NCBI RefSeq assembly: GCF_910592395.1
Contig: NC_088323.1
Location: 3,470,001 to 3,534,000, forward strand
Direction of reading: 5' to 3'
Length of the DNA: 64,000 bases
From: Lineus longissimus
Taxonomy: Eukaryota; Nemertea; Pilidiophora; Heteronemertea; Lineidae
The translations under genes were made by a program, and so were the position numbers. Below are positions 29,001 through 36,101 of the stretch, one piece after another. Positions within the stretch are counted from its first letter, which is position 1, and every line of letters begins with the position of its first letter. The notes below the pieces were generated by a model. It was not told the DNA's origin, did not search any database, and saw nothing but the letters and a program-made list of their open reading frames with translations.

Positions 29001-32000
29001 CACTTGTCGATATAGCAGGGGACGTGGTTGGGGAACGATTTAGTTATCGCTGTAGAGGTAGGAAAAAGACCTATCAGCTTTGCCTACGCTATACATACTT
29101 GGTAGCATTCTCAATTGGGCATGTTGGGCGCAAAGCATTTGGATTTTGGATTCAGTGGGGAAAGGTTATCTCTACTAGCACACAGCACATGGCAGATGCA
29201 GAGGTATAAGGTGGTAATTAAGTATATTTGGCGCAAAATAGTTTTATATAAAGTGAATTAGCATTGCTTTCCAGAACGAAGATAACTACCTCAACTATTT
29301 TGTGTGAAATTGTATTGATTTTATTCGTTGGTTGATATCAATGAGGGTTGGCAGGTACTCCTCAGAGCATTCTGATATATCGTTACGCAAGTGATCAGAC
29401 TCAACAGTATGTGCATTGGTACAATAGGTAATGGCATCTGATATCGTGCTAACGCGTCTGCAGGCTGCGTTAGTTCGATGGTGGAAGAGCGACAATGAAA
29501 TGTACACATCCTAAGATTATCATCTTCAACTTACGCTGTCCTGTAACTTGGCGGACCACCTGACGTCGACCCTTGTGGTCTGGTTCATAATATTTGCTAT
29601 TGTCCATGGTGTTTTCCGTCCCACCATCGATCTTGCGGAACTCGCACTGTAGACCTGTGTAGCCGAAGAGGCACGCACACTGGTCCTTTTCAAAGCACTC
29701 GCCGTGGTTCAGGCAAGGCTTTCGACAGATAGCTAAACGCAAAAAAAGCGTTATAGAGGAGGCACTGGGAAGTAGTGACGGCAGATAATGTAATATACAA
29801 TGTGTAAAGTATCATAGTGAAATAAACACCTATTTGCTACATTCCCGCAATGTTGCGCCTTATGTGGAATGAGCTAATTATCAATCCAATTAATAGAACG
29901 TTCATGCTTTATCTTGGTAAATAGGCTACTAACTCCGAGCTAGGAGCAGCACGAAGATAGTTGTTCATGTTATCTTTTTTGTGGGTGCTTCTGATAGAAT
30001 GATTGATTAGTTGTTTGAGTGCTTCATTCTCTTATCGATTGATTGGGTGAAATGGACTTACGGATGTGGCATCTCTCCCCCTTGTAACCCTCGTGACAGT
30101 GGCATTTTCCGTCCACACCACAACGTTGAACACGATTCTCCACGCAGTTGCAGGCATCTGAATATATCATGAAATTGATCATGATATAAAACAAACTAAT
30201 TTGTCAAACGTCGGACAAATATTTTGTGAAATATTTTATGAAAGTATCATGCATTGCTATGGATTCGGTCACATCTTACTTCAAAGCAACGGCTGGGTGC
30301 TCAGTTACTTTAAAAGACACGATTGATGAGAAAATTGGCCCTCCTTAAAATATTAGAAATGGAGATCATGTGCATTGCTGTCAATAGTTCCTCTTCTATT
30401 TAGTTGGTGAAACCCCATGTGTTTTAAAGAGATTAATTTTATTCTTACATTGTCGTTTAATCGTAGCGGCAACCTTTCAGTGACGTGTTTGAAAGGCTCA
30501 CAGTATACAAATAAATTGATTGACTTCAGCAACCACTGTAAGTGACATTCATAAAGCTTGTAAAACGAAAGAAAATACACGAAAACCTTTTTTAAGAGTA
30601 ACTAATGGGAGACTTACGCTCATGGCACCTTTCCCCTTTTCTTCCCTTGGGGCAAGTGCACACGCCTGGAGCATCGCATCGTCCAACCCCGCAGTCTTCA
30701 CAGATTGGGATGTGACAGTTGTGACCCTTCCAGCCCTCTTTGCACTCGCACTGGTCGGGTCCGGAACATTTGCCATTCTTACCGCAGCCTTCGCGGCATA
30801 TTGCTGGAGTAATGTAGAAAAGATAGAATGAAGGTGCATCAATAGTGCGTCTTGTGGGCTACATGATGAAACTGTATACGTTTCTTACTTTTCAATGTTT
30901 TTCAAATTGCTTGATTATCGGTGTGCGATAATTCGCTATTATAAATATAATTTGATAGATAATACCACACTTTGAGCGAAATTAGCGTTAACTGTTTTAA
31001 TAGTTTCTGTTTAGTAGTAGATGCCGATTCAATGCCGCCAGATTGCACTTGGAAAACGTAAGCGAAAAACAATGATTCCAAATCCAAGCTATCACTTTTA
31101 TCGTGAAGGAACAAGTTCTCACTAAAAGTTATGTATTCTACTAACGTGTCTGGCAGTCAGTTCCTTCCCATCCGTGATTGCAGAAGCACTCCCCGGGTTC
31201 ATCCTGACGGCAATGCTGGTTGTGGCTGCACTCACAGCGAGCTGCAAAATAACGTCCGATGATTAAAGACAAATTATGCCCCCTTTTGAATAAGTAAAAA
31301 TGTTCTTCTACCAAGTCAGTTGATGTGGCTATGAATATGCCTCAAATTGATGCTAAAATCAGTGTTGTATGACCGATTTTACTCATGGTAACATGTAAAC
31401 AACAACGGCAACAAAACGTTTATGAATTGAGAATATTACATACTTATATCACAGTTCGTGCCTTCCCATCCCTTGCAGCAGACCTTGTGATGCATTGTCT
31501 TCTTGGTCAGGCCCTTAACCGTTTTCTTGTATCGTCTATATAAAGAAAAACGGGCTTGAAATTGCGGTTACTTGGGACTATCATCACTTCACTGGGATGG
31601 ATATGATTAGCCATTCATTTTTTTCTGAGACCATACTTCTACAGGGTGGCCCAGAATTATTTTCCTTTTGACAATAGAATTATATTCTGTATCCATTGTG
31701 CGAGGGAAAAATAATTCTGGGCCACCCTGTAGATATTTTTTCCAGTTTATACGTTTTTGATCGCCGTGGTTATTGATTTCGAAATTGATGTACTGCACCC
31801 ATTTGGTTGACATGTGGGAAATGTGAGACTTGTCCATCTGTTCAACAGTGCAGTGGCAGTCTACAGAAAGTGCGCACGAGAGGCGCTGAATTGGACTGAC
31901 AGATTTGGTAAACACATTTTCTAATGAACATATGCTTTTGATCGAACTCCTGGAAGGATCATTTTACACCGAATATGATTTGAGGTGAATTGTATTGTTA

Positions 32001-33745
32001 TTGATGGATGACAGGGCGATTTCATGCAGCAAAAATCGATTCGTGTACAACAATAATGTATTGGATACCACAGGCATTGTTTTACAGAATAGAATGGTCA
32101 TACGTGAGCAGAGCTTCGGTGATCAAGACAGTATAAGTCAAACATGCCAGGAAAATTGATGGGCAAATCACTATCAAGTCTTTTTTTGCCGTTTTTACAG
32201 ACTACGTCAGTCGTGTCCACGGTAACTTGCGTTTTGGTACTCGCTGATAGAAAACACGTCACTCGGGTCCAGTTTTACCCTGTGGAAAGTTATACCTCAC
32301 CGAATTTCATGATTTTTTAAATCAGGTTGATACCTACCTTTCGACGGTACAAAGGTTTGGCCCACCGGAGAGGATGGAGTACTGTTTAGGGTCCTCCTCT
32401 GCATCTTTGCAAGGGAAGTACTGGATCGTGTCTTTTTCATCAATGTCATGCATGACAGGAACGAGCTCAGCTCTACTCCTGATGCAGAAATGACCGTCCT
32501 TTTCTGATTCGCGGTGCAAAGGAGTTAACTTATCCTCACTGAAGCAAAAAAGAAACATGTTTAGCCAGTTATGATTAGAGTCGTATTTTTTGGCCATGAA
32601 AAAATAATGCTGCAAAGTCTATCTTTGGGCGATGAATTCTTGTTCCTTAGATTAAGCCTAGGTGAGCCCAATATGACCCCCCATGATGTGATAAAAACAA
32701 ATCACGTATAACTACTGTGTTGCACGGATAGATTTTGCGTTTGGTTACAAATCTTAGTTAAATACTCAAAGAAATACGCCTTTGATGGGCTGTCATAACC
32801 AGGATGCTGGGATGAGATCCCTTCAGATACACGAAGAGCACAAATGATCAAGCCATATCGGACCTATTGCTCGACGCTTACCTTAAGGAATGCCATTTCA
32901 TGCAATATCCAAACGGTCTTTATCAGTAAAACAATGCCGACTCCTTTGATAGCGAAATTATTTTCTGTTTGCCCGCCGACTGAATTATGTTGCTTTTGTG
33001 ACAGCATCATTTGACCTTTGGAAAGTGTATGCTGATTCCTGCCTTTTGTCTCAGTTGCAGAGAATTCAAACTGCTTCCTTGTTTACCTTCACGAGTCAGG
33101 ACTCTTCGCCCAATTTGATGCGGACGACTTAGTCGGCATGTATGTCCCGATAATGATGTAAACAATTCCTATTATAGCCAGTCACGGTGGAAATAGTTTT
33201 TACTATCATACGATATAGTGTTCCGACCACGAAATAATTGTTTTAACGCGTCTTATTATATGAGTTATTGCAAGTCATGGGAGTTTCCATAGAACCATAC
33301 CTAAAGCCATCACCATGCAAAAGGGATGAACGCTTCCCCCATTATAACTGCTACACCGCCAGTGAAGATGATGCAATTCAGGTATAGCAGGTTTACCTAA
33401 ACTCGGATTGCCTTGCGGCATGAGCGAATGTCACGCCTCGTATCCTTTGCAAATCAGTTTTTTACAGCACAATGGGGACTGCCCTTAAGAACAGAATATC
33501 ACCCGTACATATTCTGATATACCCGTACAGGCAATTTTAAAAAAGGTCGTAATTGAACTACCACCTCAGAAATTATTATTTGTAGTTTACCTTTCATCGT
33601 AGTTTTTCTTTAAGTAGTTATCCGCATATCTACTTTCCTCTTCCTTGCTATCTCGTGATCGGTCTTCTGTTGATGTCTCTTTGGAGATCGCCTGGCTTAA
33701 CACCAGGGATAATAAGAGAACCCGCAATAGCGGGGGTATACCCAT
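1135..33745 (-). CDS. Giant secreted mucin-like protein: EMI-EGF5-VWD3-VWC-LDLa-discoidin-like4 with PTS repeats (53 exons)
   Basis: Whole gene model, built by following minus-strand GT..AG exons and checking phase at each junction. The coding sum is about 12.36 kb, or about 4,120 residues. The start ATG (33743-33745) has A at -3 and G at +4 and opens a signal peptide. The stop TGA is at 1135-1137, followed by AATAAA at 1041-1046. Approximate residues: signal 1-20, EMI 55-149, EGF-like 150-320, VWD1/C8/TIL 342-708, VWD2/C8/TIL 708-1213, VWD3/C8/TIL 1230-1570, VWC 1680-1765, discoidin-like 1 1775-1910, LDLa and VWC 2070-2180, discoidin-like 2 2212-2362, discoidin-like 3 interrupted by the VNTR 2383-3761, PTS 3762-3911, discoidin-like 4 3912-4051, tail to 4119. 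VWD-C8-TIL units are known to drive disulfide assembly in MUC2, VWF and SCO-spondin. A role as a mucus or matrix polymer is inferred. One frame gap remains between 14393 and 13601. Confidence 0.9.
2242..3035 (-). CDS. Exons 49-50: discoidin-like domain 4
   Basis: Exons 2773-3035 (phase 1-0) and 2242-2398 (phase 0-1). About 140 residues run from [20 protein letters not shown] to LIRPLKCH. The strands [21 protein letters not shown] and the second half [20 protein letters not shown] follow the same plan as domains 1 and 2: terminal cysteines and a single internal phase-0 intron at the same relative place. Sequence identity to F5/8C proper is very low; the call rests on the family relation inside this gene. 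Confidence 0.75.
2468..2553 (-). mobile_element. tRNA-derived SINE fragment
   Basis: The minus strand reads GAGTGCGGTGACGTACTGGTTAA, an A-box-like tRNA D-arm region, then TCGAACTCTCACTGGAAGG and TGTTTGAACCCTGG, a B-box-like T-arm. The layout is that of the tRNA-Ser/Leu-like head of SINEs. The arms do not pair well enough for a functional tRNA. It lies in the intron inside discoidin-like domain 4. Confidence 0.6.
3382..4827 (-). CDS. Exons 46-48: Pro/Thr/Ser mucin exons including an 18-base microexon
   Basis: Exons 4726-4827, 3851-4180 and 3382-3399, all phase 1-1. Exon 46 codes [20 protein letters not shown] and similar. Exon 47 is almost entirely a four-residue theme, x-T-P-S ([17 protein letters not shown]). 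Exon 48 is an 18-base microexon coding PTTTG with split codons at each end; it has a TTTTTCAG acceptor and a GTGAGT donor and restores nothing but frame. No cysteines occur. This is a long, extended, O-glycosylated spacer before the last discoidin-like domain. Confidence 0.78.
3880..4165 (-). repeat. 12-bp coding minisatellite (T-P-S-V unit)
   Basis: Runs of a 12-base unit (plus strand GATGGTGTTACC, with variants) fill most of exon 47, giving about 23 copies of the four-residue theme. The central copies (about 3965-4060) are nearly identical and the outer ones diverge, the usual pattern of slippage-driven growth. The unit is a multiple of three and stays open in frame. Confidence 0.88.
5204..9340 (-). 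CDS. Exon 45: split discoidin-like domain 3 carrying the giant PTS tandem repeat
   Basis: One 4,137-base exon, phase 1-1, coding 1,379 residues. The first ~130 residues resemble the first half of the discoidin-like module (opening [10 protein letters not shown], then [31 protein letters not shown]). Then comes the array of about 44 units of 26 residues starting [11 protein letters not shown] and ending GGQESTQQP, rich in P, T, S and Q. After it, [12 protein letters not shown] is followed by [20 protein letters not shown] and VHVCE, matching the second half of domain 2. The array is a mucin (PTS) domain, expected to be heavily O-glycosylated. The two non-repeat ends look like halves of a single interrupted domain. 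Confidence 0.9.
5490..8915 (-). repeat. Coding minisatellite (VNTR), 78-bp unit, about 44 copies
   Basis: A tandem array inside exon 45. The 78-bp period equals 26 codons, so copy-number change keeps frame. Units differ mainly at a few codons: T/I in PS(T/I)GGQ, E/K/T before STQQ, and variants such as EKTTQGIGQ near the 3' end. Block duplications are visible: near-identical sequence recurs 234 bp apart (5569 and 5803, 3 units) and 546 bp apart (7208 and 7754; 8008 and 8554, 7 units), showing recent multi-unit expansion. Length polymorphism between individuals is likely. Confidence 0.95.
9500..9559 (-). CDS. Exon 44: short Thr/Pro exon
   Basis: A 60-base exon, phase 1-1, with acceptor TTTCAG and donor GTAAGC. 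It codes [20 protein letters not shown]. It is another small O-glycosylation spacer, placed between discoidin-like domains 2 and 3. Confidence 0.8.
10009..11088 (-). CDS. Exons 42-43: discoidin-like domain 2
   Basis: Exons 10757-11088 (phase 1-0) and 10009-10129 (phase 0-1). Residues run from [20 protein letters not shown] to [12 protein letters not shown]. The segment [11 protein letters not shown], the strand [26 protein letters not shown] and the second half [19 protein letters not shown] align by eye with domain 1, and with the F5/8C pattern (CP..GM..G.I.d..I..S; GW.P; lqVdL; f..p..aryiri.p; ...C). This is the copy most like a true discoidin domain. In hemocytin-like and coagulation proteins such domains bind glycans or lipids; here the ligand is unknown. 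Confidence 0.78.
11338..11427 (-). CDS. Exon 41: short Pro/Thr/Ser mucin exon
   Basis: A 90-base exon, phase 1-1, coding a Thr/Ser/Pro/Ala run ([20 protein letters not shown] and similar). It has no cysteine. It links the VWC to discoidin-like domain 2 and is a likely O-glycosylated spacer. Acceptor CAACAG and donor GTATGT are both good. Confidence 0.8.
11954..12575 (-). CDS. Exons 39-40: VWC domain 2
   Basis: Exons 12465-12575 (phase 0-0) and 11954-12017 (phase 0-1). With the end of exon 38 they form a [14 protein letters not shown], then [21 protein letters not shown], and TKCCECVKT at the end. Exon 40 is only 64 bases. Its acceptor (CATCTAG) and phase were chosen because only this frame is cysteine-rich and ends with CC.CV before a consensus GTAAGT donor. 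It matches exon 33 in phase and ending. Confidence 0.75.
13396..13601 (-). CDS. Exon 38: PTS stretch and LDLa module
   Basis: The exon starts with a Thr/Pro run ([20 protein letters not shown]) and then one LDL-receptor class A module: [11 protein letters not shown], then [19 protein letters not shown]. The DC.DGTDE acidic cluster that binds calcium in LDLa is intact. The end, [10 protein letters not shown], starts the next VWC unit. LDLa modules also occur in SCO-spondin. The acceptor (TGTAG) is clear; the incoming phase is the one unresolved junction of the gene model. Confidence 0.85.
14393..15185 (-). CDS. Exons 36-37: cysteine-rich, probable VWC without its end
   Basis: Exons 15073-15185 and 14393-14503; phases 1-0, 0-0. 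Exon 36 has [19 protein letters not shown] and CKTCKDGD; exon 37 has [20 protein letters not shown]. The pair resembles the first two thirds of a VWC module. The other two VWC units of the gene finish with a phase 0-1 exon carrying CC..CV; here that exon is not found. The next recognisable exon (13601) needs one leftover base, which exon 37 does not supply if its donor is the better GTATGA. Either a short exon lies between 14392 and 13602, or the donor is the GTGGAA eight bases upstream. Confidence 0.68.
15679..16662 (-). CDS. Exons 34-35: discoidin-like domain 1, PTS run and cysteine segment
   Basis: Exons 16370-16662 and 15679-16000; phases 1-0, 0-1. About 135 residues run from a first cysteine ([10 protein letters not shown]) to a last one (IKVYACYE). 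Inside are [17 protein letters not shown], then [18 protein letters not shown], and a second half with [11 protein letters not shown]. Terminal cysteines, GW.P, a (F/W)(I/L)QV strand and a 'pi.aryiri' like last strand pair are features of F5/8C (discoidin) domains, but identity is low and loops are short, so the assignment is tentative. Exon 35 then encodes a Thr-rich mucin stretch and a short segment with CKCHTTC. Confidence 0.7.
16932..18626 (-). CDS. Exons 29-33: Thr-rich stretch, cysteine-rich region and VWC domain
   Basis: Exons 18499-18626, 18002-18145, 17536-17636, 17193-17309 and 16932-17034; phases 2-1, 1-1, 1-0, 0-0, 0-1. Exon 29 closes the E-type linker and enters a Thr/Pro run ([20 protein letters not shown]). 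Exon 30 is cysteine-rich ([20 protein letters not shown]) and not assignable to a family. Exons 31-33 form a VWC-like unit: [19 protein letters not shown], then GECCKQCV at the end, the C.C, C..C.C and CC..C pattern of VWC. Exon 33 ends in a second Thr/Pro run, a short mucin segment. Confidence 0.8.
17949..17963 (+). repeat. Poly-G tract, 15 bases
   Basis: An uninterrupted run of 15 G on the plus strand, in the intron between exons 30 and 31. Runs this long can form G-quadruplexes and are prone to sequencing and assembly length errors. Confidence 0.85.
18857..19760 (-). CDS. Exons 26-28: C8 end and fourth TIL
   Basis: Exons 19607-19760, 19242-19397 and 18857-18950; phases 0-1, 1-1, 1-2. Exon 26 has [20 protein letters not shown] and [12 protein letters not shown], the second half of a C8 domain. 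Exon 27 has the TIL pattern ([18 protein letters not shown], then [18 protein letters not shown]). Exon 28 continues the TIL-linker with [13 protein letters not shown], an N-x-T glycosylation site (NIT) and a terminal split cysteine codon. With exons 24-25 this completes a D3-like assembly. Confidence 0.87.
20194..21048 (-). CDS. Exons 24-25: VWD domain 3 (GDPH and CGLC) and start of C8
   Basis: Exons 20722-21048 and 20194-20504; phases 1-1, 1-0. The domain opens [20 protein letters not shown], again with GDPH, and closes [17 protein letters not shown]. It is the only one of the three VWD domains with an intact CGLC, the oxidoreductase-like motif of VWF and mucin D assemblies. Exon 25 runs on into a C8 start with a WQTENSC block and the segment around [15 protein letters not shown]. 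It is the best preserved VWD of the gene. Confidence 0.92.
21430..22995 (-). CDS. Exons 20-23: TIL tail, E-type linker and third TIL
   Basis: Exons 22880-22995, 22511-22557, 21678-21933 and 21430-21476; phases 0-2, 2-1, 1-2, 2-1. The two 47-base exons (21 and 23) are near duplicates in plan: each starts after a split TG|C codon and encodes C.CTNG....C....C, the short cysteine linker that follows TIL modules in mucins. Exon 22 is a complete TIL with [11 protein letters not shown] near the start and [12 protein letters not shown] and [11 protein letters not shown] later. The doubled TIL-linker pair between VWD2 and VWD3 matches the TIL'-E' (D') segment that precedes D3 in VWF and MUC2. Confidence 0.87.
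23320..24146 (-). CDS. Exons 17-19: C8 domain 2 and second TIL
   Basis: Exons 24061-24146, 23827-24018 and 23320-23444; phases 2-1, 1-1, 1-0. Exon 17 is short and basic ([20 protein letters not shown]). Exon 18 has the C8 middle segment with [13 protein letters not shown] and [13 protein letters not shown], close to the mucin and VWF C8 pattern. Exon 19 is a TIL module starting [17 protein letters not shown] and ending CVPGCQC. The junctions between exons 16/17 and 17/18 are the least certain; the frames chosen are the only ones without stops. Confidence 0.8.
24294..24308 (+). repeat. Poly-G tract, 15 bases
   Basis: Fifteen G on the plus strand, about 40 bases past the 3' end of exon 16 on the gene strand. 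In the pre-mRNA it would be a C run just downstream of the exon 16 donor. Confidence 0.85.
24349..25469 (-). CDS. Exons 14-16: VWD domain 2 with GDPH motif
   Basis: Exons 25185-25469, 24760-24952 and 24349-24566; phases 2-2, 2-0, 0-2. Exon 14 starts with the tail of the E-type linker (VCNGGKWDC) and then [24 protein letters not shown] is the site of acid-catalysed Asp-Pro self-cleavage known in the MUC2 and MUC5AC VWD4 domain and in related proteins. Exon 16 carries the closing motif [16 protein letters not shown]; the first cysteine of CGLC is replaced by lysine. The 3' end of exon 16 was placed at the second of two possible donors (24349), because only that phase keeps exon 17 open. Confidence 0.88.
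25660..25705 (+). mobile_element. Truncated tRNA-like SINE fragment
   Basis: The plus strand reads GATAGAGCACTGGACTTGGTG followed by GACCAGAGTCAT, close to the D-arm/anticodon-arm part of tRNA-derived SINEs. No B box follows, so it is a remnant at best. It lies in the intron between exons 13 and 14. Confidence 0.35.
25964..27527 (-). CDS. Exons 11-13: C8 and first TIL module
   Basis: Exons 27278-27527, 26487-26609 and 25964-26084; phases 0-1, 1-1, 1-2. Exon 11 follows the VWD directly and has the cysteine spacing of a C8 domain, with EMCKCLL in the middle and GSCCTAGHV near the end. Exon 12 begins with [16 protein letters not shown] and ends with DGCFCPS, the trypsin-inhibitor-like (TIL) pattern. 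Exon 13 continues with a [12 protein letters not shown] linker. The VWD-C8-TIL order is that of VWF D assemblies and gel-forming mucins. Confidence 0.85.
27858..29049 (-). CDS. Exons 8-10: VWD domain 1
   Basis: Exons 28847-29049, 28482-28647 and 27858-28093; phases 1-0, 0-1, 1-0. The domain opens with [18 protein letters not shown], the VWD 'FDG..F.F.G' signature, and closes with [16 protein letters not shown], the VWD 'LCGNYDG' signature including the calcium-loop acidic residues. Two departures from the mucin and VWF pattern are visible. The GDPH motif before FDG is absent, and the closing motif reads GGMC rather than CGLC, so the first cysteine of that CxxC is missing. Family knowledge: VWD domains mediate disulfide-linked assembly. 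Confidence 0.9.
29535..31241 (-). CDS. Exons 4-7: five EGF-like modules
   Basis: Exons 31146-31241, 30618-30803, 30062-30157 and 29535-29732, all phase 1-1, the symmetric class usual for shuffled EGF modules. Five six-cysteine units end in motifs such as [48 protein letters not shown] and [12 protein letters not shown]; exon 5 carries two. The CxC....G....G..C endings are those of short EGF-like or tenascin/laminin-type repeats. I see no clear calcium-binding consensus (D-x-D/N-E at the start of a unit). After the last unit a charged linker with RRQVVRQ leads into VWD1; a dibasic (furin-like) site there is possible but not established. Confidence 0.88.
31444..33745 (-). CDS. Exons 1-3: signal peptide and EMI domain
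   Basis: Exons 33591-33745, 32338-32538 and 31444-31535; phases 0-2, 2-2, 2-1. Exon 1 begins [20 protein letters not shown], a typical signal peptide with cleavage near residue 20, followed by an acidic, charged linker. Exons 2 and 3 form a cysteine-spaced module with [12 protein letters not shown] near its start, FPCKDAEED in the middle, LCTVERRYKKTV, and the ending [11 protein letters not shown]. That ending, with a YK pair before a CC.GW....C motif, is characteristic of the EMI domain found at the N-terminus of SCO-spondin, emilins and multimerins. It places the protein in the secretory pathway. Intron 1 is about 1 kb, and intron 2 carries the MITE at 31642. Confidence 0.88.
31642..31729. 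mobile_element. 88-bp MITE of Tc1/mariner type
   Basis: Perfect 22-bp terminal inverted repeats starting CAGGGTGGCCCAGAA, flanked on both sides by TA (31640-31641 and 31730-31731), the target duplication of Tc1/mariner transposons. The interior (about 44 bases) has no coding capacity. It lies in intron 2 of the mucin gene. The perfect repeats suggest a recent insertion, and the same end sequence is not seen elsewhere in the window. Confidence 0.88.
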
Positions 33746-33883
33746 GGTTCTCAAATCTAGGAACCTCGCCCAATGAAAATTTCACTGTGTAGTGACACAA
33801 CGGTTGAAATATAGAGCGAAAGGCCTCTCCAGTTCTCTTGTCCTATACGGGCGAGGCACTACGGCGCATGGCAGGGTGGGACG

Positions 33884-33891
33884 TTTTTATA
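33884..33891 (-). promoter_or_regulatory. TATA box of the mucin gene
   Basis: The minus strand reads GTATAAAAACG here, about 140 bases upstream of the ATG at 33745. The expected start of transcription is about 30 bases downstream, near 33860, giving a 5' leader of roughly 110-115 bases. No intron is needed in the leader. The start site itself is inferred, not seen. Confidence 0.6.
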
Positions 33892-36081
33892 CCAAGTGGA
33901 CTCGGCTATGTTATCCCGTGGTTGGTGTCCGGTGTCACACTGGAACATGTGGTCAAGGAGTGGCTCTTTATGGGAAGAATTTTTCCATTTGAAAGCGTCA
34001 CTGGTAATTTGATTATTTCAAAGTTTAAATCATACAATGATTATGTAAAAAATTTGAAATATTTCATATCTTTAAATCGCAGTGCAGCTCTTGTTATCAA
34101 AAGTATCTTATTCACTGACAGTTAGATGCTTTTTACACAACTGTATCGGAAACTTGTGTGTAAACCTAGCTGTTAATGAATAATATCGAGATCAAATTGA
34201 ACTATTTGGGATAAACAATACATTAGCCTCGAACTTCATCTTTAATATAGAAGAACATGGCTTTATTCTAGGGCCAGTGTGCATTGAATTGCTAAATATT
34301 GCAGGAATATTTACAAAATCCACAAAATTCCCTTTGTGCCCCTCTCATCAGTCAATCGCCATCTGTCGACCAGCGGCGACAAAGAATGTCAGAATCAGCG
34401 AAATTCAAACAGCGGCATGTGGTTAGTGGCGCACTCAGTACTGTGTTTTTTTATGGATCAATTACTTCACAGAATCAGAAATTAATAGTCTTGATGTACT
34501 CTTCATGGAGTCGGTGATATATCAAATCTGAAGGAAATTGCAATGGATCTGTTGGTTCCCCAAGACTATCGGTGTTACATAAGGTGGGCCTTTTATTTTG
34601 TTGGACCTCGATGTAATTTTATACTAGCTCCCCTAAATCTGTTACATCTGACTATTTTAAATCAGTTTGAATCAGAATAGATAAGTTTAGAAAAAAACCA
34701 TCGGACCTTCATTTTAGTTTAAGACACTATACACTATTTGACCTCTCAACAACTCTTATTAGCAACAACACAAAATTCTTAAATGCTGTGTATCATTTCT
34801 TGTACAACAATGTCAAGCGATCACACTGTACTCTCCTGGGAAGCAGTCGCCGCTATATTTATCAAGAATACCTATTTTATCGGAAAATGAAAATGTACTG
34901 TACTGGCTCTTGGAGCCTGTTCTAATGAACTAAATAATCTATAATCACTGTTTAAGTTTCAGGACTGCTTTCCTATAAAGCAATTGCTCTATATATACAA
35001 AGTTGGCCTATGGGAAACATGAAAATACATTCCACTGGCTCAAAGAGTCTCTTCTAATAAACTGATTATTTCACCACTGTTGCAGTTGCAAGACGTTTTC
35101 ATTTTGAGCAGATGAATCGAATAATATTTTTCTGGAAACAAAATATTGCTGTAAATCAAAGCCTGACTACACCTCAATGGCCCTTGTGACCACATGGTGA
35201 AGATAAATGAATTGATTTGGTATTGGGCTCACATGGGAATTTGATACTGGCCAGTGATTGGACGCTATGAGAACGTGCACAGACAGAGCACGTGAACATA
35301 GCAGACGAATTTTGTTACATCATAAGGGAATTACAAACAAATTATAAATCAAAGGCTATTACTGACGGTAGCTGTTTGTGATTCCCTACAGCTTGACTGC
35401 GCTTTAATTTCCCAAGCGGGGCATCATGAATATTGACAGTTCTTTACATTTGAGCACCAGGCCGCTGGGCCTTTCAATCGGCAGTCACCTCTCTTAGGGA
35501 TAAGGTACCTGTCTCGACGTCCCATTATGAAGAGGCCTTCATTCTGAATTTCTCATCATGAAGTTTCCGCAATTTGGTACATGTACCCTATTATAACTTG
35601 CATCATACAAGTCTGGTAAGTAAACTTGACACTACATGAGGCGGGGTGAAAATTGATCCGAACGGTTCGAACACTCAAAACCACCCGTCTCTATTTATCG
35701 AATCAATTCGGGCATATGTTGGAAAAACCTCACTTCAAAACAAAACTTCAAAGCAGTTGACTCGACTTCAGCATGAAATCAATTAAGTCACATTTGCTTA
35801 TACCAATCCTGTCAAATATCCAGGGTAAGGTTTAACCGTGTTGCTTGACATTTTTCACTTCGTAACTTGAACAAAAGACAAATAGGCGATGCAGAAGTCC
35901 GTGATTTGATGGTACTCGTTCCTAAATAACCGCTTCTACATCCATACGTGGTTTTCGTGGTTTGTGGTGAATTCCTTTTTGCCACGGGCATGAGCGGGCA
36001 TTACCGAATCAATACCCTGCCAAGACAACCTTGGCCATGAACGGGCCAGGATCCACGACTATGGGCCGAGTGTGTATGTCT

Positions 36082-36101
36082 GGGGGGGGGGGGGGGGGGG
36101 G
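36082..36101 (+). repeat. Poly-G tract, 20 bases
   Basis: The longest G run of the window, in the intergenic region about 2 kb 5' of the mucin gene promoter. Confidence 0.85.
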
